64,000 nucleotides of DNA from Marilutibacter chinensis. Its GTDB lineage: Bacteria; Pseudomonadota; Gammaproteobacteria; Xanthomonadales; Xanthomonadaceae. The stretch covers positions 1 through 64,000 of the forward strand of contig NZ_JAKJPO010000005.1 in the NCBI RefSeq assembly GCF_021725675.1. The letters are read 5' to 3'. Numbering within the stretch: the first letter of the stretch is position 1; every line of letters begins with the position of its first letter. Positions 54,349 through 63,633 of this stretch are shown one piece after another. Position numbers and translations under genes: made by a program. The notes under the pieces are model-generated. The model was not told where the DNA came from. It ran no database searches and worked only from the letters and a program-made list of their open reading frames with translations.

Positions 54349-57261
54349 ATGAAAGCGCAACGACGCAACACCCTGGCGTATGCCATCCACGCGTCCCTGC
54401 TGATCGGTCTGGCGACACCGATGCTGGTTTCGGCCCAGGACACCCCGCCGGACACCACCGACCCGGCCAAGACCCTCGACACGGTCACCGTCACCGGTAC
54501 CAGGATCAAGCAGACCAATGCGGTCACCGCGCAACCGGTGTTCGTGCTGGACCGGCAGAAGCTGGAAGAGACCGGCGTGCAGTCGGTCGGTGAAATACTG
54601 CAGCAGCTCACCGCCAGCGGCCAGGCGCTGAACGCCAAGTTCAACTCGTCCGGCAACTTCGGCTATCCGCCCGATGGCGGCGGCATCGGCGCCGGTTCGG
54701 CCCAGGTCGACCTGCGCCATCTCGGCTCCAAGCGCGTGCTGGTGCTGGTCGACGGCATTCGCTGGGTCAACGAGTCGTCGGCTTCGGGCGTGTCCGGCAG
54801 CGCCGACGTCAACACCATTCCGCTGGCGATCGTCGAGCGCATCGAGGTGCTGGAGGACGGCGCGTCCGCGATCTACGGTTCCGACGCGATCGCCGGCGTG
54901 GTCAACGTGATCACCCGCCGCAATTTCGAAGGCACCGAGATCCGCGGCTATTACGGCGAGTACTCGAAGGGCGGCGAGACCACCGAGGCCTCGCTGACCA
55001 TCGGCGGCGGCGGCGAGCGCTTCAACGCCGTGTTCGGTGCAAGCTACTACGAGCAGAAGCGGATCAGCTCCGGCGACTGGGAGCAGTCGGCCTATCCGAC
55101 CCCGGGCACCGGCGTGCGCGGCGGCAGCTCCGGCACCCCGCAGGGGCGCGCGATCTTCTGCGACCCGTCGCGTCCGGCCGGGACGGTCGGCTTCTGCGAT
55201 CCGGCCACCGAGTTCTGGTACGACGTCACCCTCGACGACGGCACCACCAACCCGGTCTGGAACCCGGCCGATCCCGACGCCGGCACCTACCACGGCTTCA
55301 CCGGCGCCGACCGCTTCAACTTCGCGCCCTACAACCTGCTGCTGACGCCGAGCAAGCGCAAGGCGCTGTTCACCAGCCTCAACTTCGACATCACCGAGAA
55401 CGTGCGCCTGCACGCGAAGGCGCTGTACAACAACCGCACCTCGACCAACCAGGCTGCGCCCGAGCCGATCTTCGTCGGTCCGTTCGCCGGCACCGGCGGC
55501 ATCGCCGACACGATCATCGTCCACGAGGACAACCCGTACAACCCGTACGGCATCACCCTGGATCCGGCCAGCAACTTCGGCTTCATCACCAAGCGTCCGG
55601 TCGAGGTCGGCCCGCGCATCTTCGAGCAGGACGTCGACACCATCTATTTCAACCTCGGGCTGGACGGCCTGTGGAACGTCGGCAACGGCTACAACTGGGA
55701 CATCAACCTGGTGCACTCGGAGAACAAGGCCGAGCAGCGCTTCACCAACGGCTACAACGTCGCCAAGATGAAGCTCGCGCTCGGCGATCCCGCGGTCTGC
55801 GCGCTGGTGCCCGGCTGCGTGCCGCTGGATCTGTTCGGCGGTCAGGGCCGGCCGATGACCCAGGAGATGATCGATTACATCCGCACCACCCAGATCGACT
55901 CCAGCAAGCAGACCCTCGACATCCTGTCGGCCAACATCACCGGCGACCTGTTCCCGATCGGCGACCGCTACGCCGGTTTCGCTGCCGGCGTCGAGCATCG
56001 CAACTACAAGGGTGACTTCAACCCCGACCCGCTGCGCCAGAGCGGCGAGTCGCAGGACTCGTTCGCTGCGGCGGTGTCGGAGGAGTACGACGTCAGCGAG
56101 GTCTACGCCGAAGGCAACTTCCCGTTGCTGGATACCCTCGACGTGAGTGCGGCGATCCGCTACTCCGACTATTCGACCTTCGGTGGCGCCACCACCGGCA
56201 AGGTGGGATTCCGTTGGCAGCCGATCGAGGACCTGGTGCTGCGCGGCACCTACTCGGAAGGCTTCCGCGCGCCGAACCTCGGCGAGCTGTACGGCCTGAC
56301 CCAGTTCGGCGCGACCCTGGTGGACCCCTGCGGCCCCACCGGCAACCCGGGGCCGGTATCGCCCGACTTCGCCGCCGGCTGCGCCGCGCAGGGCGCTCCG
56401 CCGAACTTCGAGCAGGCCAACACCCAGATCACCACCTTCACAGGCGGCAATCCGGATCTGGAGCCCGAGGAGTCGGACAGCTACACCTTCGGTGTCGTCT
56501 ATGCGCCGGCCTGGGCGGAAGGGCAGGCGTGGTCGGACCGGCTCGACTTCGAGCTGAGCTACTACAACCACGAGATCGACGGCGCGATCCAGGCGCGCGA
56601 TCTGCAGGCGCTGCTTGAGGCCTGCCTGCGTGCCGGCGGCACGGTGGCGTCCTCGCCCACCTGCGCACCGTTCACCCGCCAGTCCAGCGGCAATCTCAAT
56701 CCGCCGGAGAACTTCCTCGACAACCTCGGCACGGTCGAAACCGACGGTCTCGACATCAAGGTCAACTGGAACGGTCCCGAGTGGGGCTGGGGCAGGCTGA
56801 GCGCCTCGCTGCAGGCGACCACGGTGTTCAACTACGAGGCGGTCGACATCGACGGCAACAAGTCGCAGCGCGAGGTCGGCATCGAGGTCAACGACAGCGC
56901 GATCCCGGACTGGCAGACCAACCTCTCGATCGGCTGGGCGCTGGGCGACTGGAACGTCAACTGGACCAGCCGCTACATCAGCGCGGTCGACGAGTACTGC
57001 AGCAACGTGCCGGTCGGCGACGCGCCGGGCTGCATGGGCGGCGTCGAGAAGAACACGCTGGGTTCGACCACGTTCCACGACCTGCAGGTCGCCTGGAGCA
57101 ATGCCTTCAACCTCGAAGGGCTGAAGCTGTCGGCCGGCGCCAACAACGTGTTCGGCAAGGAGCCTCCGGTCTGCCTGAGCTGCTCGCTCAACGGCTACGA
57201 CGCGGGCACCTACGACCTGCCGGATGCATTCTGGTACGTCAGCGCCGACTACCGGTTCTGA
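54349..57261 (+). CDS. TonB-dependent outer membrane receptor 3 (oligosaccharide type)
   Basis: A 970-residue receptor. AGGGAGAGAGAG precedes the ATG. A signal peptide (1-30, ending VSAQ) is followed by a TonB-box-like [10 protein letters not shown] (about 44-53), a plug with [10 protein letters not shown] and [20 protein letters not shown], and a large barrel ending [10 protein letters not shown]. The form of the plug (LVDGIRW with a Ser/Gly-rich loop) is that of the large receptors linked to glycan uptake in Xanthomonads and Caulobacter. The following genes encode a sugar MFS transporter and a GH5 glycosidase, so an oligosaccharide ligand is the best guess. Confidence 0.93.
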   Translation: MKAQRRNTLAYAIHASLLIGLATPMLVSAQDTPPDTTDPAKTLDTVTVTGTRIKQTNAVTAQPVFVLDRQKLEETGVQSVGEILQQLTASGQALNAKFNSSGNFGYPPDGGGIGAGSAQVDLRHLGSKRVLVLVDGIRWVNESSASGVSGSADVNTIPLAIVERIEVLEDGASAIYGSDAIAGVVNVITRRNFEGTEIRGYYGEYSKGGETTEASLTIGGGGERFNAVFGASYYEQKRISSGDWEQSAYPTPGTGVRGGSSGTPQGRAIFCDPSRPAGTVGFCDPATEFWYDVTLDDGTTNPVWNPADPDAGTYHGFTGADRFNFAPYNLLLTPSKRKALFTSLNFDITENVRLHAKALYNNRTSTNQAAPEPIFVGPFAGTGGIADTIIVHEDNPYNPYGITLDPASNFGFITKRPVEVGPRIFEQDVDTIYFNLGLDGLWNVGNGYNWDINLVHSENKAEQRFTNGYNVAKMKLALGDPAVCALVPGCVPLDLFGGQGRPMTQEMIDYIRTTQIDSSKQTLDILSANITGDLFPIGDRYAGFAAGVEHRNYKGDFNPDPLRQSGESQDSFAAAVSEEYDVSEVYAEGNFPLLDTLDVSAAIRYSDYSTFGGATTGKVGFRWQPIEDLVLRGTYSEGFRAPNLGELYGLTQFGATLVDPCGPTGNPGPVSPDFAAGCAAQGAPPNFEQANTQITTFTGGNPDLEPEESDSYTFGVVYAPAWAEGQAWSDRLDFELSYYNHEIDGAIQARDLQALLEACLRAGGTVASSPTCAPFTRQSSGNLNPPENFLDNLGTVETDGLDIKVNWNGPEWGWGRLSASLQATTVFNYEAVDIDGNKSQREVGIEVNDSAIPDWQTNLSIGWALGDWNVNWTSRYISAVDEYCSNVPVGDAPGCMGGVEKNTLGSTTFHDLQVAWSNAFNLEGLKLSAGANNVFGKEPPVCLSCSLNGYDAGTYDLPDAFWYVSADYRF

Positions 57262-57293
57262 CCGCCGGTACGCAAGTAGGACAGCAGTGAATG

Positions 57294-57325
57294 GCAACGG
57301 CCGGTGGGCGACCACCGGCCGTTGC
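57294..57325 (+). terminator. Hairpin after TonB receptor 3
   Basis: A perfect 14-bp stem (57294-57307 with 57312-57325, GCAACGGCCGGTGG and complement) with loop GCGA lies 32 bases past the stop. No T tract follows, so termination may need Rho. Confidence 0.6.
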
Positions 57326-57472
57326 GTCGCCATCGCGAAACGGGATGGAAGCGGGATAGGGCGTGGCCATGCCGTCCTCCCGATGAGACGGGAGAGGTGC
57401 CGGTTTGCGTTCGCCCCTCGTTCCGGGACAGCCCGGGTGGCGGGTTTCGGGACAGTATTCGCGTGCTTCGTG

Positions 57473-57491
57473 CGTTACATCGACGTTACAT
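57473..57491. promoter_or_regulatory. Direct repeat CGTTACAT, possible operator of the MFS gene
   Basis: CGTTACAT occurs at 57473-57480 and again at 57484-57491, a period of 11 bases (one DNA turn), about 80 bases before the MFS start. Two sites on the same face suggest a regulator dimer. Confidence 0.35.
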
Positions 57492-57567
57492 GCGATCTGG
57501 ATGCGCACGGCATGCGTACAGCGGCGATACTCGACCCGGTCCACAGACTTCCACACGGGGAATCAAC

Positions 57568-59001
57568 ATGGCGCAAGCCCGCACCGCCGTCGGCGTCACG
57601 GCACAGGACAGCGAGAACACCCGCTTCATCCTCCTCATCAGCCTGGTCGCCACCATCGGCGGATTCCTGTTCGGCTTCGACAGCGGCGTGATCAACGGTA
57701 CCGTCGACGGCCTGCAGCGGGCGTTCGACTCCGACTCGGTCGGCACCGGCTTCAACGTCGCCTCGATGCTGCTGGGCTGCGCGTTCGGTGCGTTCTTCGC
57801 GGGCCGGCTGGCCGACCTGTACGGCAGGCGCACCCTGCTGATCGTCGCGGCGGTGTTCTTCATCGTCTCGGCCTGGGGCTCGGGCGTGGCGACGTCGTCG
57901 CCGGAGTTCGTGTTCTACCGCGTGCTCGGCGGACTCGCGGTCGGCGCGGCCAGCGTGATGTCGCCGGCCTACATCAGCGAGGTGTCGGCCGCGCACTACC
58001 GTGGCCGGCTGGCGACGGTGCAGCAGATCGCGATCATCTGCGGCCTGTTCGCCGCGTTCCTGAGCAACTACCTGCTGGCGAAGTTCGCCGGCGCCTCGAC
58101 CGAGCCGCTATGGGGCGGGCACGAGGCGTGGCGCTGGATGTTCTGGATGGAGGGGGCGCCGGCGCTGCTGTTCCTGGTCGCGCTGCTGTTCATCCCGGAG
58201 AGCCCGCGCTTCCTCGTGGTGAAGGCGCGCCGGGAGCGGGCACTGGCGGTGCTGACCCGCCTCTACGGCACCACGGCCGGCACCGCCAAGCTCGGCGAGA
58301 TCGAGGCCAGCCTGGCGCAGGATCACCATCGTCCGCGTTTCTCCGACCTGATCAGCAAGGCGACCGGGCGGGTCCGGCCGATCGTCTGGGTCGGCATCGG
58401 CCTGGCCACATTCCAGCAGCTGGTCGGCATCAACGTGGTGTTCTACTACGGCGCGGTGTTGTGGCAGGCGGTCGGGTTCTCCGAGAGCGACGCGCTGCTG
58501 ATCAACGTGCTGTCCGGCGGCCTCAGCATCGGCGCCTGCCTGCTGACGGTGGTGCTGATCGACCGCATCGGCCGCAAGCCGCTGTTGTGGATCGGTTCGC
58601 TGGGCATGGCGGCCAGCCTCGGCCTGGTGACGGTCGCGTTCGCGACCGGTTCGCTCGATGCCGGCGGCAAGCTGGTGCTCAGCGACAACATGGGCGTGCT
58701 GGCGCTGGTCGCGGCCAACGTCTACGTGATCTTCTTCAACCTGTCGTGGGGTCCGGTGATGTGGGTGATGCTCGGCGAAATGTTCCCGAACCAGATCCGC
58801 GGCTCGGGCCTGGCGGTCGCCGGACTGTTCCAGTGGGGCTCCAACTTCCTGATCACGTGGACGTTCCCGATGCTGTTGGCGGGAATCGGGCTGGCGGCGG
58901 CGTATGGGTTGTATGCGCTGGCGGCGGCGGTGTCGGTGGTGTTCGTGCTGAAGTTCGTGCACGAGACGCGTGGTCGCGAACTGGAACAGATGGAAGGGTG
59001 A
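57568..59001 (+). CDS. Sugar MFS transporter (sugar porter family)
   Basis: A 477-residue inner-membrane symporter with twelve helices. GGFLFGFDSGVINGT in helix 1, GRLADLYGRRTLLI, PESPRFLVVKARRERA after helix 6 and QLVGINVVFYYGAVLWQ in helix 7 are sugar-porter signatures (XylE, GalP, GLUT relatives). It should bring a hexose or pentose in with protons. Its place after TonB receptor 3 and before a GH5 enzyme supports uptake of sugars released from a polysaccharide. Confidence 0.93.
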   Translation: MAQARTAVGVTAQDSENTRFILLISLVATIGGFLFGFDSGVINGTVDGLQRAFDSDSVGTGFNVASMLLGCAFGAFFAGRLADLYGRRTLLIVAAVFFIVSAWGSGVATSSPEFVFYRVLGGLAVGAASVMSPAYISEVSAAHYRGRLATVQQIAIICGLFAAFLSNYLLAKFAGASTEPLWGGHEAWRWMFWMEGAPALLFLVALLFIPESPRFLVVKARRERALAVLTRLYGTTAGTAKLGEIEASLAQDHHRPRFSDLISKATGRVRPIVWVGIGLATFQQLVGINVVFYYGAVLWQAVGFSESDALLINVLSGGLSIGACLLTVVLIDRIGRKPLLWIGSLGMAASLGLVTVAFATGSLDAGGKLVLSDNMGVLALVAANVYVIFFNLSWGPVMWVMLGEMFPNQIRGSGLAVAGLFQWGSNFLITWTFPMLLAGIGLAAAYGLYALAAAVSVVFVLKFVHETRGRELEQMEG

Positions 59002-59038
59002 GGCAGGCCGCTTGCGCGGCACTGCCGCGCGGCCTGCC
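59002..59038 (+). terminator. Hairpin after the MFS gene
   Basis: GGCAGGCCGC (59002-59011) pairs with GCGGCCTGCC (59029-59038), with an inner GCGGC/GCCGC stem around ACT. It begins at the stop codon. No T tract follows. Confidence 0.6.
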
Positions 59039-59179
59039 GAACGCCCGGGCATGGATGGCCGGGCCGGGCGGTCCAAAGCCTGTCGATTTGCGCCAGGGAT
59101 GGCCGCGGTCACGTCGTTCGAAGCGTCAGATGCTCCATCGGCATCTCCTCTGCCGCCGGCCGGACCCCGGACGGAATGA

Positions 59180-60553
59180 TCAATCCACCGCCTTCATCGC
59201 CTTCGCATGCCCGGACACGATCTCCAGCGTCGAGGCGTCGCTGTCGAACAGTGAGAACAGCCCCTGCGGCTCCTGCGGCGGGTCGCCGGTGAACGGGTCG
59301 CCGGCTTTCCACATGAAGTCGGGATTCGTGGTGCGTCCACGTCCGCCCCAGGCCCAGAAGTTGGAACCGGCGATGGCGTCGCCGGCTTTCGCCCGCTCGA
59401 GCAGGCGCGCGAGGATCGCCCGGTAGAAGCGGTCTCGCGCGGTAACCCTGGAAGCGGGGTCGTAGGAGCCGCCGTCGCGGTCGAGGCCGAACTCCGACAG
59501 CACGATCGGCTTGTCGAGCTTGCCCGCGATGTCGATGTGGCGGTCGATGTAGGCCAGCGACGTTTCAAGCCCCGACTCCAGCCGTGCGACCGGGTCGTCG
59601 TGATCCATCCAGCCCCAGTTCGATGGCCACAGGTGGAAGGTCAGGTAGTCCACGTTCGGGCTGGCGTGGGCGATGATGTAGAGATCATCGTCGCGAAGCG
59701 AACCCATCGCGCCCTCGCTGCCGGTGCTGACCAGCTGCTTCGGCGCCAGGCTGCGGATGTAGCCTGCGGTGTCGTGGATCCACTGCCGGTAGGCGGGGAA
59801 GTTGGCATGGCCGTCGGCGTCGCTGCCCGGTCGCGGTTCATTGGCGAGTTGCCACGACATCACCGTCGGATCGTCGGCGTAGGCCTTGCCGTTGATGCTG
59901 TTGCGGCGGGTTATCACGGCCTTGATCGCGTTCCGGTACAGCTTCTGCGCCTCGGGTATCGCATAGAAGCGCGCCGAGTTCTGCATGAAGCCGTTCCAGT
60001 CACCGCTCTCGTCGGGATCGAACACCGGCTCGCCGGTGAACCATGCGACGTACTGGGACATGCCGCCCGACCATTGCCAGAAGTTGTTCAGGTACAGCAC
60101 CGCCTTCATGTCGCGCCGGCCCATCTCGTCGAGGAGCACGTCGAGGCCCTGGAGCAGACGTTCATCGAACATGCTCCTGTCGAGCGGGCCGCCCTCGAGC
60201 GGGCCGGGCGCGGTCATGATCGCGGGATCGACGCCGCGCCTGAAATCGCTGGCCTCGGACATCGCCAGCACACGCAGGTTGTCGATGCCGGCGGCCCTGA
60301 GCTGGTCGAGTTCGGCGCGCAACCGCGCGCGGTCGCCGATGCCGTCCGGCGCGCCGAGGTAGGCGCCGTACCAGAAATTGGCGCCCGCGAACCGGTAGGG
60401 CTTGCCGTCGAGCACGAAGCGCGCGCCTTCGACGCACACGAAGCCGGCGCGATCGTCGGTCGCGGACGCGGCGCCGGGCAGGGTCAGCAGGCAACCCAGC
60501 AGCAACGCGAGCCAGGCCGCGCCGCGCCGGAATCGAACCGCAGTTGTCGTCAT
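59180..60553 (-). CDS. Glycoside hydrolase family 5, endo-beta-mannanase-like
   Basis: A 457-residue exported enzyme. GGGGAGAA precedes the ATG at 60553, and a signal peptide (1-32, ending ASAT) follows. The TIM barrel has the GH5 acid/base Glu239 in WQLANEPRPG and nucleophile Glu354 in IVLSEFGLD. The start FVLDGKPYRFAGANFWYGAY and the aromatic subsites (HLWPSNWGW, FWAWGG) resemble subfamily 7 mannanases, so beta-mannan or glucomannan is the likely substrate; another beta-glycan is possible. It converges with the MFS gene. Confidence 0.88.
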   Translation of the reverse strand: MTTTAVRFRRGAAWLALLLGCLLTLPGAASATDDRAGFVCVEGARFVLDGKPYRFAGANFWYGAYLGAPDGIGDRARLRAELDQLRAAGIDNLRVLAMSEASDFRRGVDPAIMTAPGPLEGGPLDRSMFDERLLQGLDVLLDEMGRRDMKAVLYLNNFWQWSGGMSQYVAWFTGEPVFDPDESGDWNGFMQNSARFYAIPEAQKLYRNAIKAVITRRNSINGKAYADDPTVMSWQLANEPRPGSDADGHANFPAYRQWIHDTAGYIRSLAPKQLVSTGSEGAMGSLRDDDLYIIAHASPNVDYLTFHLWPSNWGWMDHDDPVARLESGLETSLAYIDRHIDIAGKLDKPIVLSEFGLDRDGGSYDPASRVTARDRFYRAILARLLERAKAGDAIAGSNFWAWGGRGRTTNPDFMWKAGDPFTGDPPQEPQGLFSLFDSDASTLEIVSGHAKAMKAVD

Positions 60554-60672
60554 GTCCGTTCTCCCCGGATGGCGCCTTCGCGTTGGCCGTGCTCCACAGG
60601 ATAGCCGCGCCGGCAGCGGAAGCCGGGGGCCCTGTCGCCATCGACGCAGGAACCTTCGCACCGCCGCGCGGC

Positions 60673-60837
60673 TCAACTGCCCTTGAACAGCGCCGGAAGC
60701 CACAGCGAAAGCTGCGGGAACGTCACCACCAGCAGCAACACTCCGATCGAGGCGAGCCAGAACGGCCAGATTGACTTCATGCATCTTGTCGATGCCGGTC
60801 TTGCCGATCGCGGTGCCGACGAACGCCGTCGGGAGGT
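60673..60837 (-). pseudogene. Remnant of a TRAP transporter large permease (dctM), C-terminal end
   Basis: Only the last 55 or so codons survive, in two reading frames. In one frame the minus strand reads TAFVGTAIGKTGIDKM; a single-base shift near 60780 then gives MKSIWPFWLASIGVLLLVV and TFPQLSLWLPALFKGS, ending at the stop at 60673. Intact DctM proteins end with PPVG..LFVG.A..K...E......PF followed by a final helix and P(Q)xSLWLP, the same order. A second shift is likely just upstream, where GPPDGV appears in another frame. No other TRAP gene is nearby. The 34-residue continuous tail could still be mistaken for a gene. Confidence 0.65.
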
Positions 60838-60862
60838 CCCGGACGCATCCGGGGCACTGGTC

Positions 60863-61639
60863 TCAGCGTCGCAACGCCTCGTTGGGGATATGCAGCTCCA
60901 TCGACAGCGCGAGATGGTCCGACAGGGCGGCCGGCAGCGCGATGGCTTCCGCGCAGACCAGGCCATCGCTGGCCAGGATGTGGTCGATCGCGCGCTGCGG
61001 ACTCCAGCTCGGGAACGTCGGTACCTCGCAGGCCGGCGGCTGCAGCCGGGTCTCGCGGAACAGGCGCTGCATCTCCGGGCGGTCGGTCGCGCAGTTGAAG
61101 TCGCCCATCAGCACCGCGTGCGGGTGGTCGTGCAGCAGTTCGGCGATGAACGCGAGCTGGGAGGCGCGCGACTGGCTGCCCAGCGACAGGTGCGCGACCG
61201 CGACGGTCAGGCCCACGTCTCCCTCGCCGAAGCGGGCCAGCAGCACGCCGCGCCCGGCGATTCGGCCAGGCAGGGCATGGTCGGTGACCTCGATCGGCTC
61301 CAGCTTGCTGAGCAGGCCGTTGGCGCTGGATGCGACGCCGCCGACGCGCCGGTTGGGCTGGTGGCTCCAGTAGTCGAAGCCGCCGCGCTGGGCGAGGTAG
61401 TGGGTCTGGTTGGTGAAGCCCGAGCGCAGGCTGCCCGGGTCGCTCTCGTTCAGTCCGACGATGTCGTGCTCGCCGGCCAGCCGCGCGATCACGTCGAGCG
61501 CGCCGCGCTTGTTGCCGGCCGGCAGCACGTGCGACCAGCTGCGGGTCGCGTAATCGCTGTAGCGGCGGGTGCTGGAGCCGGCCTGGATGTTGGCGCTGAG
61601 CAGCCGCAGGCGCTGCCGGTCGTTGTTCTGGGCGGACAT
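60863..61639 (-). CDS. Endonuclease/exonuclease/phosphatase family protein
   Basis: A 258-residue protein of the DNase I-like fold. LRLLSANIQAG (first Asn), VGLNESDPGS (catalytic Glu), VAHLSLGSQSR, LMGDFNCA (Asp-Asn) and the final LSDHLALSME (Asp-His) are the conserved blocks. Members hydrolyse DNA, phospholipid head groups or inositol phosphates. No signal peptide is seen, so it is probably cytoplasmic. It starts 35 bases after the DsbA-like lipoprotein gene on the same strand, so the genes from 63389 down to 60863 may be one transcript. Confidence 0.9.
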   Translation of the reverse strand: MSAQNNDRQRLRLLSANIQAGSSTRRYSDYATRSWSHVLPAGNKRGALDVIARLAGEHDIVGLNESDPGSLRSGFTNQTHYLAQRGGFDYWSHQPNRRVGGVASSANGLLSKLEPIEVTDHALPGRIAGRGVLLARFGEGDVGLTVAVAHLSLGSQSRASQLAFIAELLHDHPHAVLMGDFNCATDRPEMQRLFRETRLQPPACEVPTFPSWSPQRAIDHILASDGLVCAEAIALPAALSDHLALSMELHIPNEALRR

Positions 61640-61674
61640 GGCTGCGACGCTGCGACGGCTCCTGCGCGGTGCGC

Positions 61675-62559
61675 TTAGCGGCTGCCGGCGGCCGCGCCGC
61701 TGTCCGCAGCGTTGCGCTCCATTGCAGCGCGTTCCATCGCGACCAAGTGGTCGAGGATGCGCAGTTGATCCTCGTGGCTGCGGCCGCCGGTCACGCGGTA
61801 CTTGCCGTTGACGACCAGGCTCGGGGTCGAGTCGACGCCGCTGCGCATCAGGAACTGGCCGACGCGCTTCATCCTGGCGTTGACGGCGAAGCTGTTCATC
61901 GCGCCGGCGAACTGTCCGGCATCGGCGCCGAACTTGGCATAGAACGCGGCGATCTGCTCGGGCTTGGCCACGGTCGGTGGGGTCGGCAGGCTGCGCTCGA
62001 GGTGGACCGCGCGGAACATCGCGTCGTGGGTCTTCTCGAGCAGGTTCATCGACTCGGCGGCGTAGAACGCGCGTGCATAGGGCTCCCAGTAGCCGCCGAA
62101 CGGCGCCGCCAGCGGAACCACGACGACGTCGGCCGGCTGGCGCGCCTTCCACGCCTTGAACACCGGCTCGAACTGCGCGCAGTGCGGACAGGTGTAGCCG
62201 AACACCTCGACCACCTCGATCCTGCCCATCGCCGGCGCGAACGGCTGGCCGCCAGCGATCTCGACATAGTCGGTCCCCAGCACCGGTGCCGGACCCTGCG
62301 GCGGGACTACCGGATTGTCGTTCGCGGCGGCTTGCCCGGCCGCTTCGGGGGTGCTGCCGTCGGCGGCAGGCGCTTCGCCGGCCTCGGCGGGCGCCGCCGG
62401 TGTGGTTCCTGTGTCCGGAGCCGGAGCGGTGGCGGTCTCGGCCGGAGTGGCGGCAGGGGCGGGCGTCTCGGACGAGCAGGCCGCGAGCGTGGACACGAGC
62501 AGCAACAGGGGCAGCAGGCCGGCTCGGATCAGGCCGGTTTGGGTCGGGCGAGAAGTCAT
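61675..62559 (-). CDS. DsbA-like thiol oxidoreductase, lipoprotein
   Basis: A 294-residue envelope protein. The signal ends in LVSTLAAC with lipidated Cys28. An Ala/Pro/Thr-rich tether (about 31-95) leads to a DsbA domain with the active site Cys125-Pro-His-Cys128 (FGYTCPHCAQF) and the cis-Pro loop DSTPSLVVNGKY. It should oxidise cysteines in the periplasm while anchored to a membrane. It follows a second, soluble DsbA gene after 164 bases; the two have parallel architecture and are probably duplicates. Confidence 0.92.
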   Translation of the reverse strand: MTSRPTQTGLIRAGLLPLLLLVSTLAACSSETPAPAATPAETATAPAPDTGTTPAAPAEAGEAPAADGSTPEAAGQAAANDNPVVPPQGPAPVLGTDYVEIAGGQPFAPAMGRIEVVEVFGYTCPHCAQFEPVFKAWKARQPADVVVVPLAAPFGGYWEPYARAFYAAESMNLLEKTHDAMFRAVHLERSLPTPPTVAKPEQIAAFYAKFGADAGQFAGAMNSFAVNARMKRVGQFLMRSGVDSTPSLVVNGKYRVTGGRSHEDQLRILDHLVAMERAAMERNAADSGAAAGSR

Positions 62560-62723
62560 CGGGCGTTCTCCGCAACGGGGTATCGGGTGGCGCACGCGGC
62601 GTCGGCGATCGATCGCGCGTGCGCCCGGCGTGTGGGAAGGATACCGGCCGTGAACGACGGCCGGGAGGGCAGGGTGGGCAATATCCGTACGCGGTTCAGC
62701 GTCGCGGACGCTCGGCGCGTGGC

Positions 62724-63389
62724 TCAGCGCGCGGCCGCGCGCTCGCGCGCGACCAGCGCGTCGGCGATCCGCAGCACGTCCTCCAGCGAGCGTCCGATGA
62801 CCCGGTAGCGGCCATTGACGATCAGGGTCGGAGTGCCTTCGACGCCGCTGCCGATCGCGAACTCGCGGGCCTCCGGCAGCCGTTCCTGTACCTCGCTGGA
62901 GGCCATCGCGGCCTTCAGCCGCGCCGCATCCACGCCGAGCGACGCATAGAACGTCGCGATCTCGTCGACGGTCGGGTTGCGCGGCAGCAGCCGTTCGCCG
63001 TGGATCGCGCGGAAGGTCGCGTCGTGAGTACGCGAGAGGCTGTCGAGCTTGCGGGAAGCGAAGAACGCGGCGGCCAGCGCATCGTCCTGTCCCCGTGGCA
63101 GCGGCAGATAGGTCACGCGCACGTCGTTGCGCCTTTCGTGCTTCCAGTTCTCGAGCATCGGTGCGAAATCGGCGCAGTGGTGGCACCAGTAGCCGAACAC
63201 CTCGACCACCTCGACCTTGCCGTCGTCAGGCCCCAGGCGGGTGCCGCCGGGGATCTCGGCATAATCGACGCCGGGCACCAGCGCGGGATCGGCAGCCTTC
63301 GCCGCGTCGGGCATCAGCGCGAGCGTGGCCAGGGCGAGGGCGAACAGCCAGGCGGGCAGGGCGGAGTGGCGGGCGAAGCGTGCAGTCAT
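62724..63389 (-). CDS. Thiol:disulfide interchange protein DsbA-like
   Basis: A 221-residue periplasmic protein with a cleavable signal (1-32, ending AKAA). The active site is Cys69-His-His-Cys72 (FGYWCHHCADF); the second His replaces the Pro found at the first CxxC position of DsbA in E. coli (CPHC). The cis-Pro loop GVEGTPTLIVNGRY is intact. The CHHC site may shift the redox potential. It is downstream of a cytochrome c gene on the same strand but separated by a terminator. Confidence 0.92.
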   Translation of the reverse strand: MTARFARHSALPAWLFALALATLALMPDAAKAADPALVPGVDYAEIPGGTRLGPDDGKVEVVEVFGYWCHHCADFAPMLENWKHERRNDVRVTYLPLPRGQDDALAAAFFASRKLDSLSRTHDATFRAIHGERLLPRNPTVDEIATFYASLGVDAARLKAAMASSEVQERLPEAREFAIGSGVEGTPTLIVNGRYRVIGRSLEDVLRIADALVARERAAAR

Positions 63390-63524
63390 CGTGGCGACCT
63401 CGTCATCCAGTGGAAACGGTGATGGAACCCCGTGGCGGAACAGCCCGATGGGCATCCGGCTGCCTGTGCATCCGGCTCGGTGAGGAGCACCGGCGACCAT
63501 ACCGGTCCGCACCAGGCGACAGAA

Positions 63525-63556
63525 ACGAAAACGCCGACCGCGCAGGCGGCCGGCGT
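63525..63556 (-). terminator. Terminator of the cytochrome c gene
   Basis: On the minus strand a 10-bp stem (63546-63555 with 63532-63541, one G-T pair) around a four-base loop runs into TTTTCGTTTC. It lies about 80 bases past the cytochrome stop. Confidence 0.8.
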
Positions 63557-63633
63557 GACGTGGCTGGCGGTTTCACCCGGGACCCGGGGTCGGACCCGGG
63601 AAGGCCCGGGAAGTTCCGCGGTCCTGACCGTCG

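Larger units (their letters stand above)
57262..57567. other. 306-bp spacer between TonB receptor 3 and the MFS gene
   Basis: It holds a strong hairpin close to the receptor stop and a direct repeat near the MFS gene, both listed separately. I find no gene and no clear -10/-35 pair. Confidence 0.5.

Noticed and set aside
54331-57333. A 1000-codon minus-strand frame opposite TonB receptor 3
   Set aside because: It has the same shadow signature, with Val/Arg/Ala/Asp bias and no recognisable motif.
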